64,000 nucleotides of DNA, taken from assembly GCA_034440635.1 (NCBI GenBank), contig JAOTON010002200.1, positions 62,001-126,000 of the forward strand. Reading direction: 5' to 3'. Position numbers and translations under genes: made by a program. The notes under the pieces are model-generated. The model saw only the letters and a program-made list of their open reading frames with translations, made no database searches and was not told where the DNA came from. The stretch comes from Lepas anatifera. Lineage: Eukaryota > Arthropoda > Thecostraca > Lepadidae. Of this stretch, positions 44,366 to 55,900 are shown one piece after another. Numbering within the stretch: position 1 is the first letter of the stretch; each line of letters starts with the position of its first letter.

Positions 44366-45379
44366 ACACGCGTCCCGCTGGGGTCCCTTGCATGACGTGC
44401 CCCGCTGGGGGGGGCGTTTTTCGCCCCCTCCGTATCTCGTTCCCCACGAAAGTAAAAGGAAAATTACGGCCGGCGTTCGAAAGCTCTTGACAAGACAAAG
44501 AGAATTTATACGAATAATTTTTATTTCAGGTCAATATTGAGGTCAGCATAGGTCAAAGAATGTTCCATAGGCTTACAGCAGAGCAGTGTACGTTTCCCTC
44601 CCTAGATCTGCCCTCAGGGGAGCTAGAGAAAATCTTTATGCATCATTGGATTCCTCTCATTGCGGCGAATCGAATAATGTATATGACCTTGCTAGGTCAA
44701 ATAGTCAAAATGACCTGACCTCGGCCTAGGTCAGGGTCACAGAGTGACCTGGTATAGTCATATTGCATATCAATCGACTCCCCGTGATAATATAAACACA
44801 ATGCAAGCAAAATGAGAGCTTTATCTCAATTCAGTGAGAAGTTATTGGCAAAACAATCACTCTGCTCCCGTGACCTGATATGACCTTTGAGAGGTCAGAT
44901 GCTCAAAACCTCAACTTTATGGTCAAGAGTGTGGTAAGAATAGACGTTTGAGAATTTTCAGCCTTATCTATGTAGTATTTCCAGAAAACGAGTCCATTCT
45001 ATTTGTCACCATAGACTTATAATGAGGTGACCAAAAAATTTACCCACCTTAGGTCACCAATATCGAAATTCCGAGATAGCAGATTTGTAGACCCTAATGA
45101 CCTTATCATATTGCAGAAGTTTCAAACTCGTCGGTTTGCTAATGTTCCCTGGGCGCTGCTTCAAACTCGTAATTTAAGGTTTTGAGGTCGGGTCACTTGA
45201 CCCTGAATAGCCCCTTGACCTGACATGACCCTACCTAAAAAATTTGGTCAGATGTGTAAAATTGATCAGGGATAAGATACCGTAAGCTTCGTTGTTCTGA
45301 GTCTCTTAGTTTTTTAGCTATCTGGAAAAAACCAGGAGGGGGGACGAATTTCGCCCCCCCCCAGTGGGGCGCGGGTTAA
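44362..45379 (+). mobile_element. TTAA MITE family F2, complete copy
   Basis: TTAA sits at 44362 and 45376. The ends are TTAACACGCGTCCCGCTGGG and the inverse of TTAACCCGCGCCCCACTGGG. Inside each end is a hairpin with GGGGGGCGTTTTTCGCCCCC on the left. The centre is AGGTCA-rich and includes GGTCAATATTGAGGTCAGC. A fragment of the same family is inverted at 48141-48408. Confidence 0.8.
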
Positions 45380-45645
45380 TCCGCTTCGCTCCATTGATTT
45401 CGTTATGCGTCTCTGACAACAACAGACCACCACGAGACCCGCCGAGCGGTCAGAATAGAGGCTATTGAGAAATCTCGATACGCTTCGCTCCATGGATTTC
45501 GTCATGCGGCTCTGACAACGAGGATAACAATGACAACAACAGATCACCACGAGATCCGCCGAGCGGCCAGAATAGAGGCTATTGAGAAATCTCGATACGC
45601 TTCGTTCCATGGATTTTGTCATGCGGCTCTGACGTATGAAACCCC
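45380..45645. repeat. About 113-bp tandem repeat, 2-3 copies
   Basis: Units hold CGCTTCGCTCCATGGATTTC, CTCTGACAACAACAGA, CACCACGAGACCCGCCGAGC and AATAGAGGCTATTGAGAAAT. A diverged unit lies on the other side of the F1/F2 pair (43085-43170), so the MITEs inserted into this array. Confidence 0.75.
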
Positions 45646-45736
45646 CCATTTTGAGTAGCTGGAGTCACCTATGTAAAAAACACACGAAAATGTTAATTAA
45701 CTAGGTATTACCTGACATCGTATTCATAGAAACTCT

Positions 45737-45966
45737 AACTACCGTCAGTGGGGTTTCGGGCAGCTTTGTTGTACCAAGAACACACCGTACACGAACTGCC
45801 GTCAGTAGGGTTTCGGGCAGCTTTGTTGTACCAAGAACGCACCGTGCACGAACTGCCGTCAGTAGGGTTTCGGGCAGCTTTGTTGTACCAAGAACACACC
45901 GTGCACGAACTGCCGTCAGTAGGGTTTCGGGCAGCTTTGTTGTACCAAGAACACACCGTGCACGAT
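45737..45966. repeat. 57-bp tandem repeat, 4 copies
   Basis: The unit is AACTGCCGTCAGTAGGGTTT, then CGGGCAGCTTTGTTGTACCA, then AGAACACACCGTGCACG. It is 19 codons long, which explains matching open frames on both strands. Confidence 0.95.
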
Positions 45967-46565
45967 GATGCTCGTTTTTTTAATAAATCCCCGGAAATAC
46001 CGAGCCATTGCTCTGCCCCTGGTAAAGATATGTCACAATTCTTAAGGAATCCGCCCAATTTAGTTTAAGGAAAGTAAAAAAGTGGCAAAAGCATATCGCG
46101 TACATTTTAGAGATATCTCAGAAAAAGATAAGCGGGTGGGCAAAGTCCACACCCCGCCCGCCTGACAGAAATAGGGGATCAGGCAAACGGTATCATTATC
46201 ATATTTCCTATCCGAGAACGCAGGAGTGTGACTGTTGCACAAGGTATTGAATCCGTGCACGGTTTTGCAGTGTCAGTTTATCAGGACCTGTATTCTTATT
46301 TCAATGCAGTGTAAAATATGGAAGAGTTACTCTGTCAGTGCCGTGAGATGTGCAGGCAATGAAACGATTTCGAACCTGCTGCTAAACCTGCTCAGTCACC
46401 AGCCCTTTACACTGCTTTTGTGGTAAATGTTTTGCTCTATTTTCCTGCTTAAGACTATTTATCCCTCTAAAATAGCTGAGTAAAATTCCGCGTTGATGAA
46501 GTCAACGTGAGAGCTGTAAGTGCGGCCCTGTTGAGCTAAGCGTTGGTGTGACCTGGTGCCGACAG
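45967..46565. other. Intron 5, last part
   Basis: No repeat or gene is recognised. The acceptor region before exon 6 reads GTTGGTGTGACCTGGTGCCGACAG. Confidence 0.6.
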
Positions 46566-46757
46566 GCTGTGCAGGACGCGGCGCTGCGGCTGCTGGGCGC
46601 TGCTGAGGCGCTGGTACGCAGCGCTACCTACGCCCGCGACGAGCCGCGCACACGCGCCTACGCCGTGCTGGAGACCTGTACTCAGCTGACGGAGGAAACG
46701 GACCGGCGCCGCAGTCTGCTCAGCGGCGCACACCAGTTCTTTCAGCGCGCTCAACAG
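46566..46757 (+). CDS. CCDC141: CCDC141-like protein, exon 6
   Basis: It is 192 bases in phase 0 at both ends, from after GCCGACAG to GCTCAACAG before GTAGGA. It encodes AVQDAALRLLGAAEALVRSA, then EPRTRAYAVLETC and TEETDRRRSLLSGAHQFF. Human CCDC141 has a stretch ending with the pattern K-K-A-N-E-F-F-N-S-A-N-K at the same position, as I recall. Base composition is strongly GC-rich, as in the other exons. The donor is the first copy of a 36-bp repeat. Confidence 0.8.
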
Positions 46758-47246
46758 GTAGGACACTGCCCAGTCTCAGCACCATGGCAACAGGAAGGAC
46801 ACTGCCCGGTCTCGTCACCATGGCAACAGGAAGGACATTGCCCATTCTCGTCACCATGGCAACAGGTAGGACACTGACCAGTCTCAGCACCATGGCAAGA
46901 GGAAGGACACTGCCCATTCTCGTCACCATGGCAACAAGGACACTGCCCATTCTCGTCACCATGGCAACAGGTAGGACACTGCCCAGTCTCAACACCATGG
47001 CAACAGGTAGGACACTGCCCATTTCGTCACCATGGCAACAGGAAGGACACTGCCCAGTCTCAGCACCATGGCAAGAGGAAGGACACTGCCCATTCTCGTC
47101 ACCATGGCAACAAGAAGGACACTGCCCGGTCTCGTCACCATGGCAACAGGTAGGACACTGCCCAATCTAAGCACCATGGCAACAGGAAGGATACTGCCCA
47201 TTCTCGTCACCATGGCGACAGGTAAGGCACTGCCCAGTCTCAGTAT
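46745..47246 (+). repeat. 36-bp minisatellite made of the exon 6 donor junction
   Basis: About 13-14 copies of ACCATGGCAACAG, then GTAGGACACTGCCCAGTCTC, then AGC. The exon ends CTCAACAG|GTAGGACACTGCCC, so the unit spans the junction. Several copies keep GT (GTAGG near 46865, 46971, 47007 and 47151, and GTAAGG near 47220). Others are changed to GAAGG and cannot act as donors. Confidence 0.95.
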
Positions 47247-47248
47247 AC

Positions 47249-47966
47249 ATGGGAAAAACGGAAATTGGCCGAACAAAATTGCTCTATTTCTGTGGGTACC
47301 GCTCGGAATGCATTGGTATTCTCCAAATCATGATATCCTAGGCCCTTTTATTGGTTCATGCTGCAAGTTTGGACCTGTGACCTATGAGAGGTTATCTGGG
47401 GATACTTAGAAGGTTTTCATACTTGGGTCAATAACTTTGCAGGACATTATGATATGGGTTATATTTTGATACCATTGCGTTTTGATTGTTATGTTGAATC
47501 CACTGATATCATATTGGCTATTGTCTAACATTGATTCACAAGTATTCACATTTCAACATCTGCTGTGTTGGTTGAAATGTGAATCTTGTCTATGCTAGGT
47601 TAGATGGTGACCTTGATCAGAATTTAGGTCGGACCATTTTGTATGTTTTGACCTAGTATAGTTGTATTATACATAATTTGACTGTCCGTCACAAAGTGCA
47701 TAAACGAAATGGTGCTTAATGATTATAACTGAAATCTATCATACGCCAGAGTCCAGAAACACTTCTCCATGCCGCCTTCTTGACCTGTCAGAACCTCAAT
47801 ATTGACCTGACCCAAAAAGGGACCAATGCAGTTTCCTCATAGATTTTTTATGGGCCATCCACCTGCGATCGTTTTTTTCGCTATCCCGCATAGGAGCCAT
47901 GTTCGAGGGGGTGTTTGAAACGCCCCACCAGGACGAGGGTGGCTCGTAGGCCCATCGGCCACTGTG
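47249..47966 (+). mobile_element. TTAA MITE family F1, right part
   Basis: It follows the copy at 37650-38310: ACATGGGAAAAACGGAAATT, CTGTGACCTATGAGAGGTTA and GACCTGTCAGAACCTCAATA. It ends with the hairpin GGGGGTGTTTGAAACGCCCC and GGCTCGTAGGCCCATCGGCC. Confidence 0.65.
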
Positions 47967-48140
47967 GTTATAACTCAACTCCCTCTGTAGCAAGCAGGGC
48001 CTATTGGAACTATCAGAAGAAACATGTATATGTAACTATAGGATTTTTGAAACCAGTTAGACCTAGAATTGATTGTATACCCCGCTATCAATGGGAGGGC
48101 CCTTTTTAGTCAGCTGGACACCTCGTAACAGATTCGAAGC

Positions 48141-48408
48141 GTCCTGGTAGCCCTCTGCATCCGATCTAGAGAGAGAAACGTGCACTGCTCTGTTGTAAGC
48201 CTATGAAACCTTCTTTGACCTTTGCTGACCTCAATATTGACCTGACATAAAAAGTTCTTCGTATAAAATATCTTTGTCTTATCAAAAGCTTTTGAACGCC
48301 GCGCGTAATTTTCCTTTAGCTTTCGTGGGCAACAAAATACGGAGGGGGGCGAAAAACGCCCCCCCAGCGGGACGCGTCTTGCCAGGGACCCCAGCGGGGC
48401 GCGTGTTA
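48141..48408 (-). mobile_element. TTAA MITE family F2, fragment
   Basis: This is an inverse match to the left part of the copy at 44362. It ends at CCCAGCGGGGCGCGTGTTAA (TTAA at 48405). Confidence 0.7.
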
Positions 48409-48575
48409 AGCAAGAATGTTGGGTCATTTAGAAACTGCCGCTGAGCACCTGGCCAGGGTGACGCGGGATCTTTACGCTGCGACCAGGAGGTGAGGTTACA
48501 ATGCCCCTCTCCGGCTGGGCAGCTACCGCAAAGAGGAAAAGATAAGTATAAGAAAACAGATAGATTGTTAGTGAG

Positions 48576-48930
48576 AGTAACCCTCGCTCCGGTGGGGGGG
48601 GTTGAACACCCCTTCGGGTTTTTCCGGCGTCACGAAACAACGGCGGCGCGAAGCGCCGCTGTACCTGGCCCACCTTATCCTTCACCAATTTCGAAACTTT
48701 CTACAAAATTTTAAGGTTGGGTTATCTCAGGTCAGGTCACCAGTGCAGGTCAAGTGACCTTACTTCCAAAGTTGTTTAAGGTGGAATAAGTAATTCAAAC
48801 GTATACCACATAATGCGCCCACCGAGTACTACAGCATAATTTGCGGGATTTTTAATATAGATGACCTAAGGTCAGGTACAAAACATGACCTCTCCATTGG
48901 AAACGCATGGGGAAAACAGTAATTGGGAAA
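48576..48930 (+). mobile_element. TTAA MITE family F1, left part
   Basis: It runs TAACCCTCGCTCCGGTGGGG, GGGTTTTTCCGGCGTCACGA, AGGTCAGGTCACCAG and AGGTCAAGTGACCT (48747-48760). It ends about 48930, where unrelated sequence begins. Confidence 0.7.
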
Positions 48931-49079
48931 TGATACTTCTGAGCCTATCCACTTCTAAGCCAGAACAGGCCAGTGTCTATTGCACTTCTAAGCCTATCAT
49001 GTTCTAGTTCTAACCTATCATTGCCTATTTTAACCAAGTTTTAAGCACCAATTAGTGAAATTTTGCAGGGGGATGTCTA

Positions 49080-49510
49080 TGGCCGAAATGTTTGTTATAA
49101 GAGGCGGGCTGCTTTCAGTTTAGAGGTAGAGTGTATGCCTGCCATCATTGACGTTTTTAAGATAAACTGCTCTAGTCTAACATCCTTCAAAAAGGTGAAG
49201 AGCTTGTCAAGCAGCTCGAGGTGACCATTGCCCAGAAGGTTTTGGGACATTTCATCAGTACGTGATAGGGGTTTTTCATGGCGTCACATGTACCACAGGT
49301 ACCCGCACGCTCATAGGCATTTCATTTGGAGTGTCCATTCCTAAGTCTGGTGAGGATAACCTCGCCCCGACGACTGTGTTGGTTTGAACTGGTCCAGTAG
49401 CCGATGTTAGGCTTGTGTATAACAAATGGTCGCTGTGGTTGGTTATCCAGTTATTTTGGATTTGCTTCCGGATATGGTTCTGGAGGAGAACTTTGCTATC
49501 ACCTCTAGGC
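49080..49510 (-). pseudogene. LINE C-terminal remnant with CCHC-type region
   Basis: The minus strand reads RRGEVILTRLRNGHSK, a stop, then NAYERAGTCGTCDAMKNPYH and VLMKCPKTFW. This is the L-x-R-L-R-x-G-H-S...C-x-x-C...H-x-L-x-x-C-P block after RNase H in I/R1-like LINEs. In the next frame DKLFTFLKDVRLEQFIL continues it. Stops and a frameshift show it is dead. Confidence 0.6.
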
Positions 49511-51670
49511 CGCTTGAGAGGTGCTATCTCTGAGTTCTAGGGACTTTTGTATCCTTTTCGTCAGGATTATATGACTTTATTAAGTCACCACTCGTTCCCT
49601 GAACAAGGAGCAAGCTGGCTCCCGAGAAACCCTTCCAACAGGGAAAGAGTTGACGACGCCATATGACCCTGGCAGTTGGTGCGTCGATAAGCCCCAAAAA
49701 TTATCGTTATTATTATTAAGTCACCACTCGTTCTACAATGCAGACAAACTGGTGTGACTACGCGATTGCGACGGTAGGAAAAAAACGGCGTAATAAATAT
49801 AAGTAATCAAGCTAATCAATTCGATATATATGTATATATATATTACTATAATATTAAATAAGGTAATTAAGTTGTCATAAAAACAATAATTCTACGACTA
49901 AAAACTTTTTCCAGCAAATTAAATGTACGAGTTACTTGAATGTAAGTCTTTACAACGATAAAAATGAATCAAACTTTTATTTCCATGCAAGAATTATCCA
50001 AAAGATTAAGTTCACGAGCGATCACGGCTCATTTTTCTGACTCGAAAAAGACCAGGTTTCAGCTTCAATTGGTCACAGCATTTGAATAGGCAGTTCCTCT
50101 CTAGAAGTAATAGTTACTCTCTATGGTTTCACCAAATTGCAGAATAATCCTTGTGCTTTTACTTTATTATGAAGCCCGGATTTGAGGAGATAGGTTAATG
50201 AACAACGTTTCTTGGCATAATTATGTTCCTCAGTTCAACACCCCTAAATCCATCTATCTTTGAAAGAAGTTTCTCCCGAAGAGGAAGAAATACTTACGAC
50301 CTTCTTCGCTTTCTGAGCACGATTGGCTCTGAAACAAATTGGTAGGCACACTAATGACTTGTCATGGCGATATCTTAGGGGCGCACTGGTTTAAAGCGAC
50401 CTTCGTTAGATTAATTGGCGCAAAAACCGCGCTGAACGCTTGTTTTTTTGCTTGCCGACATTTTTGGGGCCCTTTGGCGGAATTTCAGGTGCCCTCTTTG
50501 GCTGCCGCTCCCCCCCTGAGCGAAATCCTGGCTAGGCGTTTGAGGACAGCGATCAGAGAATTACGATCTGGCAGTCGCTGTCGATCGGACTCGGGTCACT
50601 TCAACCTGTTGCATATCGAGTGACCTGGTTGCTTGCCTGTATGCTGGATAGTGTGTTATGTGTTGACATTTGGATAGAATCGGATACACGAAAACCATGC
50701 ATAATTGTACCGTTTACACTAGTTCGGTGAGGTAATCAAACCAGGGATTCCATATACCCACCCCCTCCCTGGAGAGTGATGATCTACTTGGAGAGTTAGT
50801 TCATACTAGGTTTGTCGAGCTATTAATTTACCAAACCTCCAGGAGGAAGTCTGGTATGGATTCCTCCCCCCGAACAAACATCGGGTCTGCGTCCACCCTT
50901 GGTGTCGGCGGCACCTGCCATTAGCTGCTATGTTCAGATTATTGTAGCCTGTTGTCAACATATTAGATGCTTCAATGACGATTGAGATAGCTGCTTCAAA
51001 TATTTGAATTGTCAGTATTTTGGCGATTTCGGAAAGATTAAACATGATACGTGTTTGCCCGATGTTTTGGAACCTGCTAGGGCCAAAGTTTTTTGGAATA
51101 CAAATGCTGGTTAAAAAAAGAACACCAAACAGAGATTTTTGCGGTATACATATTTGGAATCTACGCATAAAACTGTATCAGATACAAGAAGAAAACCATC
51201 TAGGTGATGTCCTCGACTTTTTATGCATTAGCTGAAGCAGCGTGCTTGGGTCGCTCAGTTCTCCCTCAGGAAAAAAATTACACGACAGCTCATTATTATT
51301 TACCCCTCCTTGTTAGAAATCATCAGAAAGAGCCAGACCCTTCCACCCTTCGTCACAAAAAGTCACAAAATGCCAGACCCACAAGCCTCTCTCGGTGGCT
51401 GACGGCATATGTCAACAGCCCCTATACGTAATTTGTTTGTAAATAATGCTCAAAACTAGCTGTTTTACCTATATCATCGACACACCCATAAACATTGTCA
51501 AACGTAGCCAAGTAACATTTTCTGTTGTGGAAAAAATGTGTGGAAAAACGCCCAGCCCAGCTAAAAGATTAACTAGGGGTACTTCAGGACCCCTCTCTTC
51601 CGCGCGTGCTGAGCTCAACCCTGTGACCGCATGTCTCAGTGCTTGACCTTCACGGTGGCCTGCGCCTCAG
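49511..51670. other. Intron 6, unrecognised part
   Basis: Mostly AT-rich. AAGTCACCACTCGTTC occurs twice (near 49581 and 49719) as a short direct repeat. The frames at 50339-50623 and 50806-51168 carry no motif I know. Confidence 0.6.
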
Positions 51671-51841
51671 ACGTTGGAGCGTCTGTCGGCGCTGGAGTTG
51701 AAGCTGGGCTCGGCGCCACTTCCAGACAAGCCGCGCGTGCACGCCGAGACCTCTGCTGCCCTGGAGGAGGTGGCTGCTGCCGCCATCAATGCCGGCAACG
51801 CCCTGCTCGACCAGGCTGGACGCGGTACTGACGGCACCGAG
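51671..51841 (+). CDS. CCDC141: CCDC141-like protein, exon 7
   Basis: It is 171 bases, phase 0 at both ends, from after GGCCTGCGCCTCAG to GGCACCGAG before GTACCA. It encodes TLERLSALELKLGSAPLP, then VHAETSAALEEVAAAAINAG and NALLDQAGRG. The shape, two short helices of a spectrin-like repeat, suits its place between exons 6 and 8. In human CCDC141 a V-L-x-x-V-E-x-Y-L-x-L-L segment sits here, as I recall. It is unusually Ala-rich. No array touches either junction. Confidence 0.7.
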
Positions 51842-52207
51842 GTACCACTGAGCCACCTCAAGCTTACTCCCATTGCTTTCCTGGGAAGTTGGCGCGATGA
51901 ATTGTGGGCTCCCTGATCGGGATGGTCAGCGTGGCTGGGGTTCCCTGCTTACATGTTGCATGTAAGGAGCATGATACTCATTTAGTTGTGATTGTGTATA
52001 ACCCTGTTATAAAACCGGAGAATGCATGCCATTGGTTGACAAGAAAGGCCTTATTTTATAGGAACGACCCTGTGCTGTAGAGTAATCATATTTTATGTCA
52101 TTGGAACTTGAAAGTGCCGCTGCTAAAGGACTACTCTGTATATATGAAACTTGCGTGGCGTTTTTATTGGTGACAAATGCATTTACCTCCTCAGGCAATT
52201 TCACTGG

Positions 52208-52576
52208 TTTTGTGGTCGCACGTCGTGTCAGACAGGTTCTGACTCCGCTTGGCATTTGTCGCTGGTTCTACCTCCGCTCTGTTTGGTGTTTGTCGCTGGT
52301 TCTGCCTCCGCTCTGCTCGGCGTTTGTCGCTGGTTCTGCCTCCGCCACCCTGGGAATTTATCGCTGGTTCTGCCTCCGCCACGCTGGGTGTTTGTCGCTG
52401 GTTCTGCCTGTGCCACCCTGGGAATTTATCGCTGGTTCTGTCTCCGCCACCCTGGGCATTTGTCGCTGGTTCTGCCTCCGCTCTGCTCGGCGTTTGTCGC
52501 TTGTTCTGCCTCCGCCACGCTGGGCGTTTAACGCCGGTTCTACCTCCGCCACGCTGGGCGTTCCTTTTTTGTTATT
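52208..52576 (+). repeat. Degenerate 34-bp repeat block, copy 1
   Basis: The units read TTTGTCGCTGGTTCTGCCTC, then CGCTCTGCTCGGCG or CGCCACGCTGGG. The block starts TGTGGTCGCACGTCGTGTCA and recurs at 58378-58861 with the same start. Its core CTGGTTCTGCCTCCGC is shared with the 29-bp array at 52905. Confidence 0.9.
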
Positions 52577-52586
52577 CCCTCCTGCC

Positions 52587-52905
52587 TCCTGGCGGAGAAG
52601 TAGCCGGATGACTCTGAAGCCACCTATAGTCGGCCGTCAGGGCTGTGATGACGTCTTCACGCCGTGCCTCCTCTATGTTCATGCTTATGCTGCCCGTCAG
52701 GCGATGTCGCAGCGCCATCAGGGCGGGGCACTGCAGCAGCACGTGGGCTGGGGTGTCGTTTTCCTCCCGGCAGGCCGTGCACCGAGCCGCTGGGCAGCGG
52801 GGGTCGTCACACTGGAGGCACTGCCGGGAGGGGTTCCGTCCGATGCGATGGAGGTATAGGGCGGAGCTGGACCAATGGCCGGCGCGGAGTAGATGAATGT
52901 CAACG
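52587..52905 (-). pseudogene. LINE C-terminal remnant (Cys/His region)
   Basis: On the minus strand RAGHWSSSALYLHRIGRNPS is followed by C-L-Q-C, then CTACREENDTPAHVLLQCPA and LMALRHRLTGSI. This C-x-x-C...H-x-L-x-x-C-P pattern is the C-terminal zinc-knuckle-like end of R1-type LINEs. The stretch is open and well kept. It sits between two repeat blocks in intron 7. Confidence 0.7.
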
Positions 52906-55900
52906 GCCTCCGCAGGGTGTATCTCAATGGTTCTGCCTCCGCAGGGTGTATCTCAATGGTTCTGCCTCTGCAGGATGTATCTGACTGGTTCTGCCTCCGC
53001 AGGGTGTGTGACTGGTTCTGCCTCTGCAGGGTGTGTCTGACTGGTTCTGCCTCTGCAGGGTGTGTCTGACTGGTTCTGCCTCCGCAGGGTGTGTCTGACT
53101 GGTTCTGCCTCCGCAGGGTGTGTCTGACTGGTTCTGCCTCTGCAGGGTGTGTCTGACTGGTTCTGCCTCTGCAGGGTGTGTCTGACTGGTTCTGCCTCTG
53201 CAGGGTGTGTCTGACTGGTTCTGCCTCTGCAGGGTGTGTCTGACTGGTTCTGCCTCCGCAGGGTGTGTCTGACTGGTTCTGCCTCCGCAGGATGTGTCTG
53301 ACTGGTTCTGCCTCCGCAGGGTGTGTGGCTGGTTCTGCCTCCGCAAGATGTGTCTGACTGGTTCTGCCTCTGCAGGGTTTGTCTGACTGGTTCTGCCTCT
53401 GCAGGATGTGTCTGACTGGTTCTGCCTCCGCAGGGTGTGTCTGACTGGTTCTGCCTCCGCAGGGTGTGTCTGACTGGTTCTGCCTCCGCAGGGTGTGTCT
53501 GACTGGTTCTGCCTCTGCAGGATGTGTCTTACTGGTTCTGCCTCCGCAGGGTGTGTCTGACTGGTTCTGCCTCCGCAGGGTGTGTCTGACTGGTTCTGCC
53601 TCCGCAGGGTGTGTCTGACTGGTTCTGCCTCCGCAGGGTGTGTCTGACTGGTTCTGCCTCCGCAGGGTGTGTCTGACTGGTTCTGCCTCTGCAGGATGTG
53701 TCTTACTGGTTCTGCCTCCGCAGGGTGTGTCTGACTGGTTCTGCCTCCGCAGGGTGTGTCTGACTGGTTCTGCCCCTCCGCAGGGTGTGTGTGACTGGTT
53801 CTGCCTCCGCAGGGTTTGTCTGACTGGTTCTGCCTCCGCAGGGTGTGTGGCTGGTTCTGCCTCCGCAAGATGTGTCTGACTGGTTCTGCCTCCGCAGGGG
53901 TGTGTGACTGGTTCTGCCTCCCCAGGGTGTGTCTGACTGGTTCTGCCTCCGCAGGGTGTGTGTGGCTGGTTCTGCCTCCGCAAGATGTGTCTGACTGGTT
54001 CTGCCTCCGCAGGGTGTGTGACTGGTTCTGCCTCCCCAGGGTGTGTCTGACTGGTTCTGCCTCTGCAGGATGTGTCTTACTGGTTCTGCCTCCGCAGGAT
54101 GTGTCTGACTGGTTCTGCCTCCGCAGGGTGTGTCTGACTGGTTCTACCTCTGCAGGACGTATCTGACTGGTTCTGCCTCTGCAGGGTGTGTCTGACTGAT
54201 TCTGCCTCCGCAGGGTGTGTCTGACTGGTTCTGCCTCCGCAGGGTGTGTGACTGGTTCTGCCTCCCAGGGTGTGTCTGACTGGTTCTGCCTCTGCAGGAT
54301 GTGTCTTACTGGTTCTGCCTCCGTAGGGTGTGTGACTGGTTCTGCCTCCGCAGGGTGTGTTTGACTGGTTCTACCTCCACAGGGTGTGTGTGACTGGTTC
54401 TGCCTCCACAGGGTGTGTGTGACTGGTTCTGCCTCCGCAGGACTGTGTCTGACTGGTTCTGCCTCCGCAGGGTGTGTCTGACTGGTTCTGCCTCCGTAGG
54501 GTGTGTGACTGGTTCTGCCTCCGCAGGGTGTGTTTGACTGGTTCTGCCTCCACAGGGTGTGTGTGACTGGTTCTGCCTCCGCAGGATGTGTCTGACTGGT
54601 TCTGCCTCCGCAGGGTGGTAGCTCAATGGCTCTGCCTCCACAGGGTGTGTGACTGGTTCTGCCTCCGCAGGGTGTGTCTGACTGGTTCTGCCTCTGCAGG
54701 GTGTGTCTGACTGGTTCTGCCTCCGCAGGGTGTGTCTGACTGGTTCTGCCTCTGCAGGATGTGTCTTACTGGTTCTGCCTCTGCAGGATGTGTCTGACTG
54801 GTTCTGCCTCCGCAGGGGTGTGTCTGACTGGTTCTACCTCTGCAGGATGTATCTGACTGGTTCTGCCTCTGCAGGGTGTGTCTGACTGATTCTGCCTCCG
54901 CAGGGTGTGTCTGACTGGTTCTGCCTCCGCAGGATGTGTCTGACTGGTTCTGCCTCCGCAGGGTGTGTCTGACTGGTTCTGCCTCCGCAGGGTGTAGCTC
55001 AATGGCTCTGCCTCCACAGGGTGTGTGACTGGTTCTGCCTCCGCAGGGTGTGTCTGACTGTTTCTGCCTCTGCAGGATGTGTCTTACTGGTTCTGCCTCC
55101 GCAGGATGTGTCTGACTGGTTCTGCCTCCGCAGGGTGTGTCTGACTGGTTCTGCCTCCGCAGGGTGTGTCTGACTGGTTCTGCCTCTGCAGGATGTGTCT
55201 TACTGGTTCTGCCTCCGCAGGGTGTGTGTGACTGGTTTGTGCCTCCGCAGGGTTTGTCTGACTGGTTCTGCCTCCGCAGGGTGTGTGGCTGGTTCTGCCT
55301 CCGCAAGATGTGTCTGACTGGTTCTGCCTCCGCAGGGTGTGTGACTGGTTCTGCCTCCCCAGGGTGTGTCTGACTGGTTCTGCCTCTGCAGTGATGTGTC
55401 TTACTGGTTCTGCCTCCGCAGGATGTGTCCTGACTGGTTCTGCCTCCGCAGGGTGTGTCTGACTGGTTCTACCTCTGCAGGATGTATCTGACTGGTTCTG
55501 CCTCTGCAGGGTGTGTCTGACTGATTCTGCCTCCGCAGGGTGTGTCTGACTGGTTCTGCCTCCGCAGGATGTGTCTGACTGGTTCTGCCTCCGCAGGGTG
55601 TGTCTGACTGGTTCTGCCTCCGTAGGGTGTGTGACTGGTTCTGCCTCCGCAGGGTGTGTTTGACTGGTTCTGCCTCCACAGGGGTGTGTGACTGGTTCTG
55701 CCTCCGCAGGATGTGTCTGACTGGTTCTGCCTCCGCAGGGTGTAGCTCAATGGTTCTGCCTCCGCAGGGTGTGTGACTGGTTCTGCCTCCGCAGGGTGTG
55801 TCTGACTGGTTCTGCCTCTGCAGGGTGTGTGACTGGTTCTGCCTCTGCAGGATGTGTCTGACTGGTTCTGCCTCTGCAAGATGTGTCTGACTGGTTCTGC

